Shown: positions 8,208-16,562, counted from the stretch's first letter. The stretch: DNA of 64,000 nucleotides from Sphingomonas palmae (GCF_900109565.1 NZ_FNZZ01000006.1:124001-188000); one strand, 5' to 3'. Numbers and translations are program-made. Notes: a model not told the origin generated them from the letters alone.

Positions 8208-8942
8208 TCAGTAGACGCCGATCATCTTGGCCCCGGCTATGACGAGAACGGCTGCCAGCGCCCTGGTGATGATCTTGGTCGACAGCTTGATCCCTGCGGT
8301 CGTACCGATGGCGGCGCCGGCGAGCGCCGCGATGGCGTAGATCGGCAGCGAAGGCGGTAGGCTGCCGAGCGCAGCGAGGTTCCCCGCGATGCCCGCGATC
8401 GAGTTCACGAGGATGAAGACCGCGGCGACACCCGAGGCGGGACGTGCGGTCGACCAGCCGAGGAAGAGCAGCAGCGGCGAGAGGAAGATCCCGCCCCCTG
8501 TGCCGGTGAGGCCTGACAGCAGGCCGATGGCGGCGCCCGCGGGAATGGCGGCGACCAGAGGCGGGTCCCGCGTTTCGTCGACCGCCTTCAGCCCCGTGGG
8601 CCAGAGCAGTCGCGCCGCGGAGAGCCATAGCACCACGCCGACCAGCGGCCGATAGACGTGTCCCGGCAGGACGATCATCCCGCCCACGAACGCCATGGGG
8701 ATCGCGCCGATGAGGAAGGGCCACAACGTGCGCCAGCGAAATAGGCCCGCGTGGACGAAGCGTCCGGACGTGAACGTCGCCACGATCACGTTCAGGACCA
8801 ATGCGGTCGGCCGCATGACGGCGGCGGGGATGCCGAAAAGCGCCATCAGGGCGATGTATGCGGACGCACCGGCATGACCGACGCTCGAATAGAGAGCGGC
8901 ACCGAGGAAGATGCACAGCGGTAGGAGCCATTCGGTCGTCAT
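8208..8942 (-). CDS. TauE/SafE-family permease
   Basis: A 244-residue inner-membrane protein with about eight hydrophobic segments in two repeats. The first begins LGAALYSSVGHAGASAYIAL and the second AIGLLSGLTGTGGGIFLSPL; the Gly-rich GxTGxGGG in the second repeat is typical of TauE/SafE transporters, often annotated as sulfite or sulfonate exporters. The substrate is not known here. It is the cargo gene nearest glmS, downstream of arsH on the same strand with an 89-base gap, so a role in export of an arsenic-linked anion is possible but only inferred. Confidence 0.82.
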   Translation of the reverse strand: MTTEWLLPLCIFLGAALYSSVGHAGASAYIALMALFGIPAAVMRPTALVLNVIVATFTSGRFVHAGLFRWRTLWPFLIGAIPMAFVGGMIVLPGHVYRPLVGVVLWLSAARLLWPTGLKAVDETRDPPLVAAIPAGAAIGLLSGLTGTGGGIFLSPLLLFLGWSTARPASGVAAVFILVNSIAGIAGNLAALGSLPPSLPIYAIAALAGAAIGTTAGIKLSTKIITRALAAVLVIAGAKMIGVY

Positions 8943-9031
8943 CCGACGATCCGCCGTGACTCGGCCCGGTCAGTCAACACGATTCGGTTGGGGGATTGTT
9001 CGCGGCGGAACGCGACGAAGTTCAATCCCGG

Positions 9032-9772
9032 TCACCTGCCTCCGATCGCTACAGCTGAGTGATCCTCCGTCGCGCGGACTCCCGCCGTCTTCCGTTCGGA
9101 ATATCGATCAACCAGCTGATCGGTATGCGGCCTGAGGAGGATGGTGAAGCGGACCAGCTCCTCCATCACGTCGACGATGCGGTCGTAGTAGCTGGACGGC
9201 CGCATTCGGTCGTCGTCGCCGAACTCCTTGTAGGCCATGGCGACCGACGACTGATTGGGGATGGTGAACATCCGCATCCAGCGGCCGAGCAGACGGAGCG
9301 TATTCACGCTATTGAAGGACTGCGATCCGGCCGAAACCTGCATGACCGCGAGCGTCCTGCCCTGCGTCGGTCGCATGCCGCCTATCGATAGCGGCAGGTG
9401 GTCGATCTGCGCCTTCATCACGCCGGTGATCTGGCCGTGGCGCTCAGGGCTGCACCATACGTGACCCTCGCTCCACATCGACAGGTCACGCAGTTCGCGG
9501 ACGGCCGGATGGTCGTCGCCGGCGACCTGGTCGGGCAGCGGCAGGTCGGACGGATCGAAGATGCGCGTCTCGGCCCCGAAGAGCTGGAGCAGCCGGGCGG
9601 CCTCCTCCACGCAGAGGCGGGAGAAGGAGCGTTCGCGTAGCGAGCCGTAGAGCAGCAGGATGCGCGGCGGCGACTGGTCGTCTGCCAAGCCAATGGCGGG
9701 CCGGCGGATCACGAAGGCGGGATCGAGGGCCGGCAGGACGTCGGCGTCCCGCAGGTGACGGAGGCGGCTCAT
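9032..9772 (-). CDS. arsH: Arsenical resistance protein ArsH, NADPH-dependent FMN reductase
   Basis: ArsH oxidises trivalent organoarsenicals to the less toxic pentavalent forms using FMN and NADPH. The 246-residue protein has the flavodoxin-like phosphate loop [20 protein letters not shown] (about 40-59), [20 protein letters not shown] and [20 protein letters not shown], all diagnostic of the family. The C-terminal tail ends in a variable Arg/Thr-rich stretch. Its ATG overlaps the arsN2 stop as ATGA, so it is the fifth gene of the operon running from arsR. Confidence 0.93.
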   Translation of the reverse strand: MSRLRHLRDADVLPALDPAFVIRRPAIGLADDQSPPRILLLYGSLRERSFSRLCVEEAARLLQLFGAETRIFDPSDLPLPDQVAGDDHPAVRELRDLSMWSEGHVWCSPERHGQITGVMKAQIDHLPLSIGGMRPTQGRTLAVMQVSAGSQSFNSVNTLRLLGRWMRMFTIPNQSSVAMAYKEFGDDDRMRPSSYYDRIVDVMEELVRFTILLRPHTDQLVDRYSERKTAGVRATEDHSAVAIGGR

Positions 9773-10206
9773 GCGATATCCTTGACGAGGTAGATGGCGC
9801 TGGACGGGCAGAGCGAGGTGAATTGGCTGGTGTATGCGATCGCCTGCGGCGCGGTGCCGCGCTCGGCATCGACGAAACCGAGGCTACGGAAGAAGGGCGC
9901 CGCGCCCGTGGTGAGCAGGTGCAGCCGCTTGACCGCGCCGTCGCATACCCGCCCGAGGCGGCGGACGAGTTCGCGACCGTGACCGTGGCCCCGATGCCGG
10001 CGCATGACGACGAGTGAGCGAAGCAGGCGGTCGGGCCCGTTCCCCTCGAGACCGATGTAGCCGACTGGGCCATGCCCGTCCGACAGGCGGAAGAAAAGGC
10101 GGTCGGGGCCGTCGAGATCGTCGGTCGGGAGACCGGCCATCTCCAGTTGGAGGCGCATGACGTCGTATTCGCCACGCGGGACGTCGGTGAAGGTGAGGTC
10201 GGTCAT
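9769..10206 (-). CDS. arsN2: ArsN2-type GNAT acetyltransferase of the arsenic operon
   Basis: A 145-residue GNAT protein. The acetyl-CoA site is visible in [21 protein letters not shown] (the R/Q-x-x-G-x-G/A region, about residues 62-80), followed by [20 protein letters not shown]. Acetyltransferases of this subgroup lie in many arsenic operons; the related ArsN1 acetylates the arsenical antibiotic arsinothricin or phosphinothricin. The substrate of ArsN2 is not settled. I chose the ATG at 10206, which overlaps the acr3 stop by four bases. The frame stays open for hundreds of bases upstream, but that is antisense reading through acr3. Confidence 0.85.
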   Translation of the reverse strand: MTDLTFTDVPRGEYDVMRLQLEMAGLPTDDLDGPDRLFFRLSDGHGPVGYIGLEGNGPDRLLRSLVVMRRHRGHGHGRELVRRLGRVCDGAVKRLHLLTTGAAPFFRSLGFVDAERGTAPQAIAYTSQFTSLCPSSAIYLVKDIA

Positions 10207-11270
10207 GCGCGCGCCCCGGACTCGTACCATCCGCGGGTCCGCTTCACGATTGACACCACGGAGAGCATCACGGGAACCTCGACCAGCACGCCCACGACGG
10301 TCGCCAGCGCCGCGCCGGACTTCAGGCCGAACAGCGATATGGCGGCCGCGACCGCAAGCTCGAAGAAGTTCGACGCGCCGATGAGCGCGGCGGGCGCCGC
10401 CACGCACCACGCCACTCCCACCCGCTTCGACAGCCAATATGCGATGCCGGCGTTGAGATAGACCTGGATGAGGATCGGCACGGCGATGAGCGCGATGACC
10501 GCCGGCTGCCGGATGATCTGCTCGCCCTGGAAGCCGAACAGCAGGACCAGCGTGGCGAGCAGCGCGACGAGCGACACCGGTCCCAGCGCCGCCAGCAGCC
10601 GGTCGAGCGCGGGCTGGCCGCCCGAGGCGAGCAGCGCCCGGCGGACGATGTGGGCGACGATGACTGGCACGACGATGTAGAGTGCGACCGACAGCAGCAG
10701 CGTGTCCCACGGCACCGTCACCGAGGCGACGCCTAGGAGCAGCGCCACCAGCGGCGCGAAGAGGAAGACCATCAGGACGTCGTTCAGCGCGACCTGGCTC
10801 AGCGTATAGGTCGGCTCGCCGTCGCACAGGTTCGACCAGACGAAGACCATTGCGGTGCACGGCGCGGCGGCCAGCAGGATCAGCCCGGCGATATAGGACG
10901 GGATCTCGCCCGCGGGCAGCAGCGGCGCGAACAGCCAGCCGAGGAAGAAGGTGCCGAGCGCCGCCATGGAGAACGGCTTCACCGCCCAGTTGACGAACAG
11001 CGTGACGCCGACACCCTTCCAATGCTGTTGGACGGAGCCGAGCGAGCCGAAGTCGATCTTGAGCAGCATGGGGACGATCATCAACCAGATCAGTCCGGCC
11101 ACGACGAGGTTGACGCGGGCCACCTCTGCCGACGCGATCGCCGCGAAGGCGCCGGGGAGGAGGTGGCCGAGGCCGATCCCCGCAGCGATGCAGAGCGCCA
11201 CCCAGATCGAGAGATAGCGCTCGAAGGTGCCGATGCCGGGACGCCGCGCCTCCGCTGCCATCGTCGCCAT
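10203..11270 (-). CDS. acr3: ACR3-family arsenite efflux transporter
   Basis: Exports As(III) across the inner membrane, driven by the proton motive force. The 355-residue protein has about ten hydrophobic segments. Family marks are MLLKIDFGSLGSVQQHWKGV, the Cys-containing LLAAAPCTAMVFVWSNLCDGE (the conserved Cys and the VWS motif of ACR3) and NDVLMVFLFAPLVALL. Translation starts at the ATG at 11270, overlapping the arsC stop; the upstream open frame is Arg-rich and lies over arsC. It is central to the operon: arsenate reduced by ArsC becomes the ACR3 substrate. Confidence 0.94.
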   Translation of the reverse strand: MATMAAEARRPGIGTFERYLSIWVALCIAAGIGLGHLLPGAFAAIASAEVARVNLVVAGLIWLMIVPMLLKIDFGSLGSVQQHWKGVGVTLFVNWAVKPFSMAALGTFFLGWLFAPLLPAGEIPSYIAGLILLAAAPCTAMVFVWSNLCDGEPTYTLSQVALNDVLMVFLFAPLVALLLGVASVTVPWDTLLLSVALYIVVPVIVAHIVRRALLASGGQPALDRLLAALGPVSLVALLATLVLLFGFQGEQIIRQPAVIALIAVPILIQVYLNAGIAYWLSKRVGVAWCVAAPAALIGASNFFELAVAAAISLFGLKSGAALATVVGVLVEVPVMLSVVSIVKRTRGWYESGARA

Positions 11271-11695
11271 CAGCGCACCCGCTCGCCGGCGTCGTCGACT
11301 ACCTGCTCGCCGTCCTCCTTGGCGAAGGCGCCGCGCTGCGCATCGGGCAGGATGTCGAGCACCGTCTCGGATGGGCGGCACAGGCGCACGCCGAGCGGAG
11401 TCACGACCAGCGGACGGTTGATCAGGACCGGGTGATCCATCATCGCGTCGATCAGCCCCTCGTCACTGACCGCCTCGTCGTCGAGACCGAGCTCGGCATA
11501 GGGCGTGCCCTTTTCGCGAAGCAGCTGTCGCGGCGTCAGCCCTGCGCGCTCGATGAGCTGGATCAGCAAAGGGCGCGACGGCGGCGTCTTCAGGTATTCG
11601 ATCACGTGCGGCTCGATGCCGGCGTTGCGGATCATCGCGAGGGTGTTGCGGGAAGTGCCGCATGCGGGATTGTGGTAGATGATGACGTCGGCCAC
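11270..11695 (-). CDS. arsC: Arsenate reductase, glutaredoxin-linked type
   Basis: Reduces arsenate to arsenite with glutathione/glutaredoxin. The 141-residue protein starts MADVIIYHNPACGTSRNTL, with catalytic Cys12 and the CGTSRN loop of the Escherichia coli plasmid-type enzyme. LREKGTPYAELGL and NRPLVVTPLGVRLCRPSE hold the supporting arginines. I use the GTG at 11695 because AAGGA sits seven bases upstream and the length then equals the family norm; an upstream start would overlap arsR. Confidence 0.94.
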   Translation of the reverse strand: MADVIIYHNPACGTSRNTLAMIRNAGIEPHVIEYLKTPPSRPLLIQLIERAGLTPRQLLREKGTPYAELGLDDEAVSDEGLIDAMMDHPVLINRPLVVTPLGVRLCRPSETVLDILPDAQRGAFAKEDGEQVVDDAGERVR

Positions 11696-11706
11696 GGCGC
11701 GGTCCT

Positions 11707-12036
11707 TCAGCAGCAGGTGAGTTCGGCGAGCAGCGGCTCGCACAGTTCGGCGCGGCCCTGACAGCAGTCCTTGGCGAGGAAGGTCATGAGCTCGCGGAGG
11801 GTGTCGATGCCGGCGCGCTGGACCTGATGGCGCCCCTGCTTCTCGGCGGTGACGAGCCCGGCCTTCGCCATGACCGCGAGATGCGTCGAGAAGGTGCTCT
11901 GCGACAGGTTCGCCGCCTCGGCGAGTCGACCGGTGGTCAAGCCGTCGGGCTCGTTGCGCACCAGGAGGCGGAATGCCGAAAGACGGGTCGGGTGCGAGAG
12001 CGCGGCCAGAGCGGCCAGGGCTGATGCTTCATCCAT
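11707..12036 (-). CDS. arsR: ArsR-family arsenite-responsive repressor
   Basis: Represses the operon until As(III) binds. The 109-residue protein has the winged helix-turn-helix TGRLAEAANLSQSTFSTHLA (about 35-54) and a Cys-rich C-terminus: Cys91-Cys92, Cys99 and Cys108-Cys109. The CC...C grouping after the wing resembles the C-terminal arsenite site of the Acidithiobacillus-type ArsR rather than the helix-3 CxC site of the E. coli type; that comparison is from memory. The ATG at 12036 abuts operator-like repeats. An in-frame ATG at 12072 would run through those repeats and is less likely. Confidence 0.92.
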   Translation of the reverse strand: MDEASALAALAALSHPTRLSAFRLLVRNEPDGLTTGRLAEAANLSQSTFSTHLAVMAKAGLVTAEKQGRHQVQRAGIDTLRELMTFLAKDCCQGRAELCEPLLAELTCC

Positions 12037-12095
12037 GCATCGGAAATAGCCGATGCGAACGTCGTTCGTCAACGATGCATCGGTATTAGACGATG
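12037..12095 (-). promoter_or_regulatory. ArsR operator region, two related dyads
   Basis: GCATCGG, AAATAG, CCGATGC at 12037-12056 is a perfect 7-base dyad ending at the arsR start codon. A second copy, CATCG...CGATG at 12078-12095, lies 40 bases further upstream with the same GCATCGG core and a similar TATTAG spacer. Paired ATCGG/CCGAT dyads at the promoter fit autorepression by ArsR. Binding itself is inferred. Confidence 0.7.
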
Positions 12096-12110
12096 GGTTG
12101 AGCTTGCGGG

Positions 12111-12719
12111 CTATGCCGCCAGGCGCGAGCGCTCGGCGAGGCGTGCACGCACGACGGGGCTGGTCGGCCCGGCGCCCCAGCGGCCCGGCACGCTCGCGAG
12201 TTCTAGGTGGGACCCGTCGCGCACGACGGTCAGGCAGGCGTTGCCGAAGTCGACGACCTGCGCGCGGGACAGGGTGAAGGCGACGCCGTGGCGCACGGCG
12301 GTGGCCGGCATGGTGACGACGATCCCGTCGCTGGCGGTGTCGACCGAGTAGCCTCGGGCGTCGCTCCAGCTGCGGCCGTGGAAGGCGTCGATGATCGCGT
12401 TGGCGAAGTCCCAGCCGATCAGGCGATCGGCGAAGAGGCCGCCGGCATCGACGTGAAGTTCGAGTCCGTCCTCGTCATGGCTGACGAAGAGGCGGGTGGC
12501 GACGGGCGCGATCCGCGCGGCGGAGGGTGCGCTGAAGCCGAAGTGCCGCCGTGCGTAGTCGCGTGGATCGATGCGTGCGAGGTCGACGCCGTAGTCGAGG
12601 AGGCCAGCGGCGAGATCGCGCGCGCTTGCGTTGGCCTCGCGGCCGTTCCAGCCCTTGGTCTGCATGATCTCGTAGGCGGCCTTGCCGATCCAGGACGCCT
12701 CGGTGATTGCCTTGCCCAT
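12111..12719 (-). CDS. Protein of unknown function in the transposon cargo
   Basis: A 202-residue soluble protein of no family I recognise. The first 75 residues include ASWIGKAAYEIMQTKGWNGR and ARDLAAGLLDYGVDLARIDP. The later part is beta-rich, with RLFVSHDEDGLELHVDAGG and VSHDEDGLELHVDAGGLF-like alternation. It has no signal peptide or membrane segment. I chose the ATG at 12719, preceded by GGAG. It is divergent from merR at 12820 and 74 bases downstream of the arsR region on the same strand but transcribed toward it, so it is not an ars-operon gene. It could be a MerR target (inference). Confidence 0.55.
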   Translation of the reverse strand: MGKAITEASWIGKAAYEIMQTKGWNGREANASARDLAAGLLDYGVDLARIDPRDYARRHFGFSAPSAARIAPVATRLFVSHDEDGLELHVDAGGLFADRLIGWDFANAIIDAFHGRSWSDARGYSVDTASDGIVVTMPATAVRHGVAFTLSRAQVVDFGNACLTVVRDGSHLELASVPGRWGAGPTSPVVRARLAERSRLAA

Positions 12720-12785
12720 GATGATCTCCGTCGTTCGGCGGCAGCCAGTTTTCCCCTGGACCACCCTCAATCGACGGACTGCGCT

Positions 12786-12813
12786 TTGACGCAGGCGGCT
12801 TCCGTCCTATCTT
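12786..12813 (+). promoter_or_regulatory. Possible promoter of merR, giving a near-leaderless transcript
   Basis: TTGACG at 12786-12791, a 16-base spacer and TATCTT at 12808-12813. The GTG of merR lies seven bases after the -10 element, so transcription would begin close to the start codon. AAGGGG also overlaps the start region, so a conventional leader from another promoter cannot be excluded. Confidence 0.4.
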
Positions 12814-12819
12814 GAAGGG

Positions 12820-13317
12820 GTGAACATCGGTCAGGCAGCGAAGGCCAGCGGCCTCTCGGAGCGGATGATCCGCTACTTCGAGAAGCAGGGCCTCATCCCG
12901 GAGCCCGCGCGTAGCGAGGGTGGCTACCGCGCCTATGGCGACGCCGACGTGAAGCGGATGCGGACGATCGCGCTCGCCCAGGACGTTGGCTTCTCCACCA
13001 ACGTCATCGCGCAGCTCCTGACGATGATGGACCGGGCGGGCGACGGCGATCACGCGGCCGAGGACGAGGCGCTCGCCGAGTTCGAGCGCAAGACCGAGGC
13101 TCTGCGCGAGCTTAGAGGTCGCATCGACGGGATGCTCGATCGCGCGCGGGCAAGGATGGCCGATGCCGATGCCGAGACCGACATCGACTGGCGCGCGCCC
13201 TCGCCCGACAAGCCGCGGGGACTCAGGATCGAGAGGGTCAATCCCGAACGCCCACCATCGGCTCGGGAGACGCCGCGGCGCGACTCCCGGCAGCGGGACT
13301 TGACGTCCGTCGATTAG
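12820..13317 (+). CDS. MerR-family transcriptional regulator without cysteines
   Basis: A 165-residue regulator. The N-terminal winged helix reads MNIGQAAKASGLSERMIRYF, then LIPEPARSEGGYRAYGDADV, the classic MerR DNA-binding pattern. A coiled dimerisation helix follows (about 80-115, with LAEFERKTEALRELRGRIDG). The last 50 residues are Arg/Pro-rich and low in complexity. There is no cysteine, so the metal-thiolate sensing of CueR, CadR or MerR itself is not possible; the inducer is unknown. A MerR-type dyad with a 19-base promoter spacer lies 9 bases after the stop, ahead of the transposition genes. Confidence 0.85.
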   Translation: MNIGQAAKASGLSERMIRYFEKQGLIPEPARSEGGYRAYGDADVKRMRTIALAQDVGFSTNVIAQLLTMMDRAGDGDHAAEDEALAEFERKTEALRELRGRIDGMLDRARARMADADAETDIDWRAPSPDKPRGLRIERVNPERPPSARETPRRDSRQRDLTSVD

Positions 13318-13325
13318 GCCCAACA

Positions 13326-13356
13326 TTGAACCTTGACACGTTGTCAAGGTTTATGT
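13326..13356 (+). promoter_or_regulatory. MerR-type promoter upstream of the transposition operon
   Basis: TTGAAC (13326-13331), 19 bases, TTATGT (13351-13356). Between and across them sits a dyad: AACCTTGACA (13329-13338), CGT, TGTCAAGGTT (13342-13351), with perfect 10-base arms. An over-long 19-base spacer filled by a dyad is the signature of promoters activated by MerR-family proteins. It points rightward, toward tnsA at 13543, and directly follows merR. Confidence 0.65.
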
Positions 13357-13542
13357 GAGGGTGTGCCGATGTCCTTCGAAGCGAGATCGATGTGCGAGCC
13401 ACCATCGCTGGTTCGCTTCGCGGTGGCGATACGCGGCTGAGCGTTCGCCCGGTCCGGCGTCGAACCGGACCTTAACGCCCGACAGGCGATGCACGACTGA
13501 GCGCGATTCGCGCCGCGTCGCCGGATTCGAAGGTCGTCAGTA
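13357..13542 (+). other. Long leader before tnsA, with a stem-loop
   Basis: These 186 bases between the MerR-type promoter and tnsA hold a hairpin at 13451-13471 (GGTCCGG, CGTCGAA, CCGGACC; not followed by a T-run) and 8-base arms CGAAGCGA/TCGCTTCG near 13378 and 13420. A 62-codon frame from a GTG at 13355 ends in TAA overlapping the tnsA ATG as TAATG. It has no ribosome-binding site and an Arg/Ser-rich product, so I do not call it a gene. Confidence 0.35.
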
Positions 13543-14400
13543 ATGGCAAAGAGGAAGCGCACGCAGACGCGTGCCGTGTTGGAGAACCGTCAGCGGCAGG
13601 GTCGTGGTCGCGGCGAGGGTGCGGCCTACAGGCCCTGGCTTTTCGTCCACGACGTCGCGTCGCGGGGCCGCTCGAGCAGGATCCCGAGCGCCGGACGCGT
13701 CATGCACACGCTGTCGGACTGGGAGACCGCGGCGCTGCGCGACTTCCAGTGGGATCCGGCCGTCATCGAGGTGAAGGAGCAGGTGCCGCTGATCCTGGAG
13801 GACACGCTCCGGATCGCGGCCGAGATGAAGGTGCGTCATCCGGCGGACGGACGACCGCGCGAGCCCATCCCGCTGTCGACGGACTTTCTGGTGAAGCGTC
13901 TGGTCGACGGCCGTGTCGAACAGGCCGCATATGCGGTGAAGGAGAGTTCGGCGATCGACATGCCGGCGGTCCCGACCCGAGGAAAGCTCGTATCGATCCG
14001 CCGCACCCGGCAGAAGCTCGAGATCGAGCGCCGCTACTGGCTGGAGCGCGGCGTGTCCTGGGACCTCCTGACCGAGGACCGGCTGTCCAAGGTCCGCAAG
14101 GGCAACATCGAATTCGTCCTCCGGGTGAGGCCCGATCCCGAACGGCCCGACGGGCACTGGCAGCGAGCGATGCTCGCCGTCCATGCGGCGATCGCTGACG
14201 GTGGCCCGCGTACGCTCGATCAGCTCGCCCGCGCGTTGGACGCGGCTGGGACGCTCGACCGCCGCGACTTTCCGACCGCCGTCCGGTTGCTGTGCGCGAA
14301 GCACGCGTTGGCGTTCGACATGGATCGGCAGTTCACTCTGTCTCGGCCTGCCTCGGACTTCGTCGTCGCGCCGACGATCCGACCGGATGAGGCGGCGTGA
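13543..14400 (+). CDS. tnsA: TnsA-type heteromeric transposase endonuclease subunit
   Basis: Cleaves the non-transferred (5') strands at the transposon ends, working with TnsB to give cut-and-paste excision. The 285-residue protein has the restriction-enzyme-like core: Glu61 in DWETAALRDFQWDP, Asp114 in LSTDFLV and Lys133 in YAVKESS, in the same order and nearly the same numbering as the E/D/K triad of Tn7 TnsA. The family segment KLEIERRYWLERGVSWDLLT (159-178) follows; the C-terminal winged part (about 185-285) should contact TnsC. It overlaps tnsB as TGATG. The ATG at 13543 is the start of an operon through 20775. Confidence 0.9.
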   Translation: MAKRKRTQTRAVLENRQRQGRGRGEGAAYRPWLFVHDVASRGRSSRIPSAGRVMHTLSDWETAALRDFQWDPAVIEVKEQVPLILEDTLRIAAEMKVRHPADGRPREPIPLSTDFLVKRLVDGRVEQAAYAVKESSAIDMPAVPTRGKLVSIRRTRQKLEIERRYWLERGVSWDLLTEDRLSKVRKGNIEFVLRVRPDPERPDGHWQRAMLAVHAAIADGGPRTLDQLARALDAAGTLDRRDFPTAVRLLCAKHALAFDMDRQFTLSRPASDFVVAPTIRPDEAA

Positions 14401-16562
14401 TGCTGCACGCGCGGGACGTCATCCGGTTCGGGGACGGCGGCGAGACCGTCGACCAGCGCGTCGTATGGTGCCACGGGGGCGAGGTCGTGCTCTTCGACCT
14501 GTCGTCGTCGCGGACGCGGCTGGCGCGGCGGCCGCGCGCCGAGGTCATGGCCCAGCTCGACGACGGATCGGCCCGCCTTCTCCTGGAGCACGGATACGAC
14601 CTGCACCCCAATCCCGCACGGCTGACGAAGGCGCAGAAGGACCGCCGCGATAGGCTGATGCGCATCATCGGTCCGCTGCTGGACCGGGCGCCGATGATCT
14701 TCGACGACGCGGTGCGGGGCCGCGCGGTTGCCGATATCGAGCGAGCGCTGCAGGCTTGCGCCGACCCGGAGGAGCGCAAGGCGTTCGCGTCGGCCAAGAC
14801 CGTGCACGATGCGCTCGACCGCTACTGGCGGCGGGGCATGTCGGCCAACGCGCTGACCCCGTCGTTCGGGAATTGCGGGAAGGGGAAGCGGACGCCCGGC
14901 GAGGCGAAGCTGGGCGCGCCGCCCGCGGAGGGGATGAAGCGCGGCGTGAACGTGACGCCGGCGATCGAGGACATCTTCGATACCGGGCTCCGCCGCTACT
15001 ACGTCTCGGACCGAGCCGCGCGCAGGAAGGTCAGCCTGAAGGCGGCCTACGACCTGATGGTCACCGACTTCTTCCTCGACACGGTCGTCGATCCGGTGAC
15101 GGGCAGGACCGAGTATCCGCCGAAGGCCGAGTGGGCGGTGACCGGCTACCCGACCTTCCGCCAGTTCCGGTTCTGGTATGACAAGCGCCCGGACCTGCTG
15201 CAGATCCGGCGCAAGCGCGAGGGCGGCTCGCGCTACGACAAGGACATGCGCGGCATCGTCGGGACGGCGGTGGCGGGGCTGATGGGGGCGGGGAGCCGCT
15301 TCGAGATCGACTCCACCCCGATCGACGTCGGCTGCGTGTCCGAGATCGACCGGACGGTGCCTGTCGGCCGACCCACCTTCTACCAGGTGACCGACGTGCT
15401 GACGAAGCTGATCTGCGGCATCTACGTCGGCTTCGAGAACGCGTCCTGGATGGCGGCCGGCCTCGCCGTGCGGAACGTAGTCGAGGACAAGGTTGCCTTC
15501 TGCGCCGGATACGGCGTGTCCATCGACGCGGGCGAGTGGCCGTGTTCCGGTGTCCAGCCCGCGCGATACATGGCCGACCGGGGCGAATGGGAGGGATTCG
15601 ACGCGACCGCCTTTGCCGAGAAGTCGTCGGTCGTCGTCGAGGTGGCCTCCCCCTATCGGGGTGACCAGAAGGGGTCGACCGAGAAGAAGTTCGACCAGTT
15701 CCACCGGCTGCTGCGCACGCAGCTGGACGGCATGATCGAGAAGAAGGTGCAGGAGCGAGGCGATCGCGACTACCGCCGCGATGCGATCTTGACGCTGGCG
15801 GAGGTGACCGCCTGCGTCATCGAGGTCGCGATCTTCCTCAACAACAGCAACAAGCTGGTCGACTATCCGCGCACCCGCGAGATGATTGCCGACCGGGTCA
15901 GGGCTGTGCCGCGGGAGCTCTGGAACTGGTCGGTCGATCGAGGGATGGACGAACTGGTCCGCGCCTCGGTCGACCAGGTCGAGTTCTCCATGCTTCCCGT
16001 CGGACGCGCGACGGTGACGTCGATGGGCTATCGCTATCGCGATCTCTACTACCGCCCGGCGGAGCGCGAGCAGTGGCAGGTGTTCGACCGCGCCCGTCAG
16101 GACGGGGTGTCGCACGTCGACGTCTCCTACGATCCGCTGCGGACGACGCGCGTCTGGCTGCACGACGGCACGGCTCAGGGTGGGCGCGTCGCGCTCGATC
16201 TGACCGACCGTTCGATCGCCTATGCCGATGTATCGTTCGAGGAGGCGCGTGCCCTTCGGCGTGACGACGCCGTCGACACCGCGAACAACAAGCCGGCGTT
16301 CCATGCCGGGCTCGCGCGCGCCGCTCGCGCCATGAAGTCTATCAACGACGCGGCCAACGCCGAGCGTCCGGGTCCCCTGACCGCAGGGCAGGCGCAGGGC
16401 GGCAAGGCGAACCGGATCGAGGAGCGCGAGCGCGAGCGTGCCCGTCGACGGGGGTTGCAGCCCGCCAGCGACGTGGTGCCGGTCGGGCAGGCGATCGCCG
16501 GCGACAAGGGCAAGCCCGCCACTACGGACCGGCAGAATCGCCAGTCCGACTTCCTGAACTGA
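14400..16562 (+). CDS. tnsB: TnsB/TniA-type DDE transposase
   Basis: Binds the repeated boxes at the ends, cuts the 3' strands and joins them to the target. The 720-residue protein has an N-terminal helix-turn-helix-rich region (to about 280), an integrase-fold core and a Mu-type C-terminal domain. The catalytic triad is Asp304 (FEIDSTPID), Asp393 (YMADRGEW) and Glu428 (KGSTEKKFD), spaced 89 and 35 as in Tn7 TnsB. A basic C-terminal stretch ERERERARRRG and a short tail may contact TnsC. The ATG at 14400 overlaps the tnsA stop; a GTG one codon earlier is also possible. Confidence 0.93.
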   Translation: MLHARDVIRFGDGGETVDQRVVWCHGGEVVLFDLSSSRTRLARRPRAEVMAQLDDGSARLLLEHGYDLHPNPARLTKAQKDRRDRLMRIIGPLLDRAPMIFDDAVRGRAVADIERALQACADPEERKAFASAKTVHDALDRYWRRGMSANALTPSFGNCGKGKRTPGEAKLGAPPAEGMKRGVNVTPAIEDIFDTGLRRYYVSDRAARRKVSLKAAYDLMVTDFFLDTVVDPVTGRTEYPPKAEWAVTGYPTFRQFRFWYDKRPDLLQIRRKREGGSRYDKDMRGIVGTAVAGLMGAGSRFEIDSTPIDVGCVSEIDRTVPVGRPTFYQVTDVLTKLICGIYVGFENASWMAAGLAVRNVVEDKVAFCAGYGVSIDAGEWPCSGVQPARYMADRGEWEGFDATAFAEKSSVVVEVASPYRGDQKGSTEKKFDQFHRLLRTQLDGMIEKKVQERGDRDYRRDAILTLAEVTACVIEVAIFLNNSNKLVDYPRTREMIADRVRAVPRELWNWSVDRGMDELVRASVDQVEFSMLPVGRATVTSMGYRYRDLYYRPAEREQWQVFDRARQDGVSHVDVSYDPLRTTRVWLHDGTAQGGRVALDLTDRSIAYADVSFEEARALRRDDAVDTANNKPAFHAGLARAARAMKSINDAANAERPGPLTAGQAQGGKANRIEERERERARRRGLQPASDVVPVGQAIAGDKGKPATTDRQNRQSDFLN

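Noticed and set aside
9769..11022. The arsN2 frame stays open far upstream and could suggest a fusion protein.
   Set aside because: That stretch lies over acr3 in another frame and is Arg/Ala-rich. The ATG at 10206 gives the normal GNAT length.
12820..13317. MerR-family regulator as a copper, cadmium or mercury sensor.
   Set aside because: No cysteine occurs in the whole protein, so thiolate metal binding is not possible.
13451..13471. Rho-independent terminator after merR.
   Set aside because: The hairpin is GC-rich but is followed by TTAACG rather than a T-run, and transcription toward tnsA is expected.
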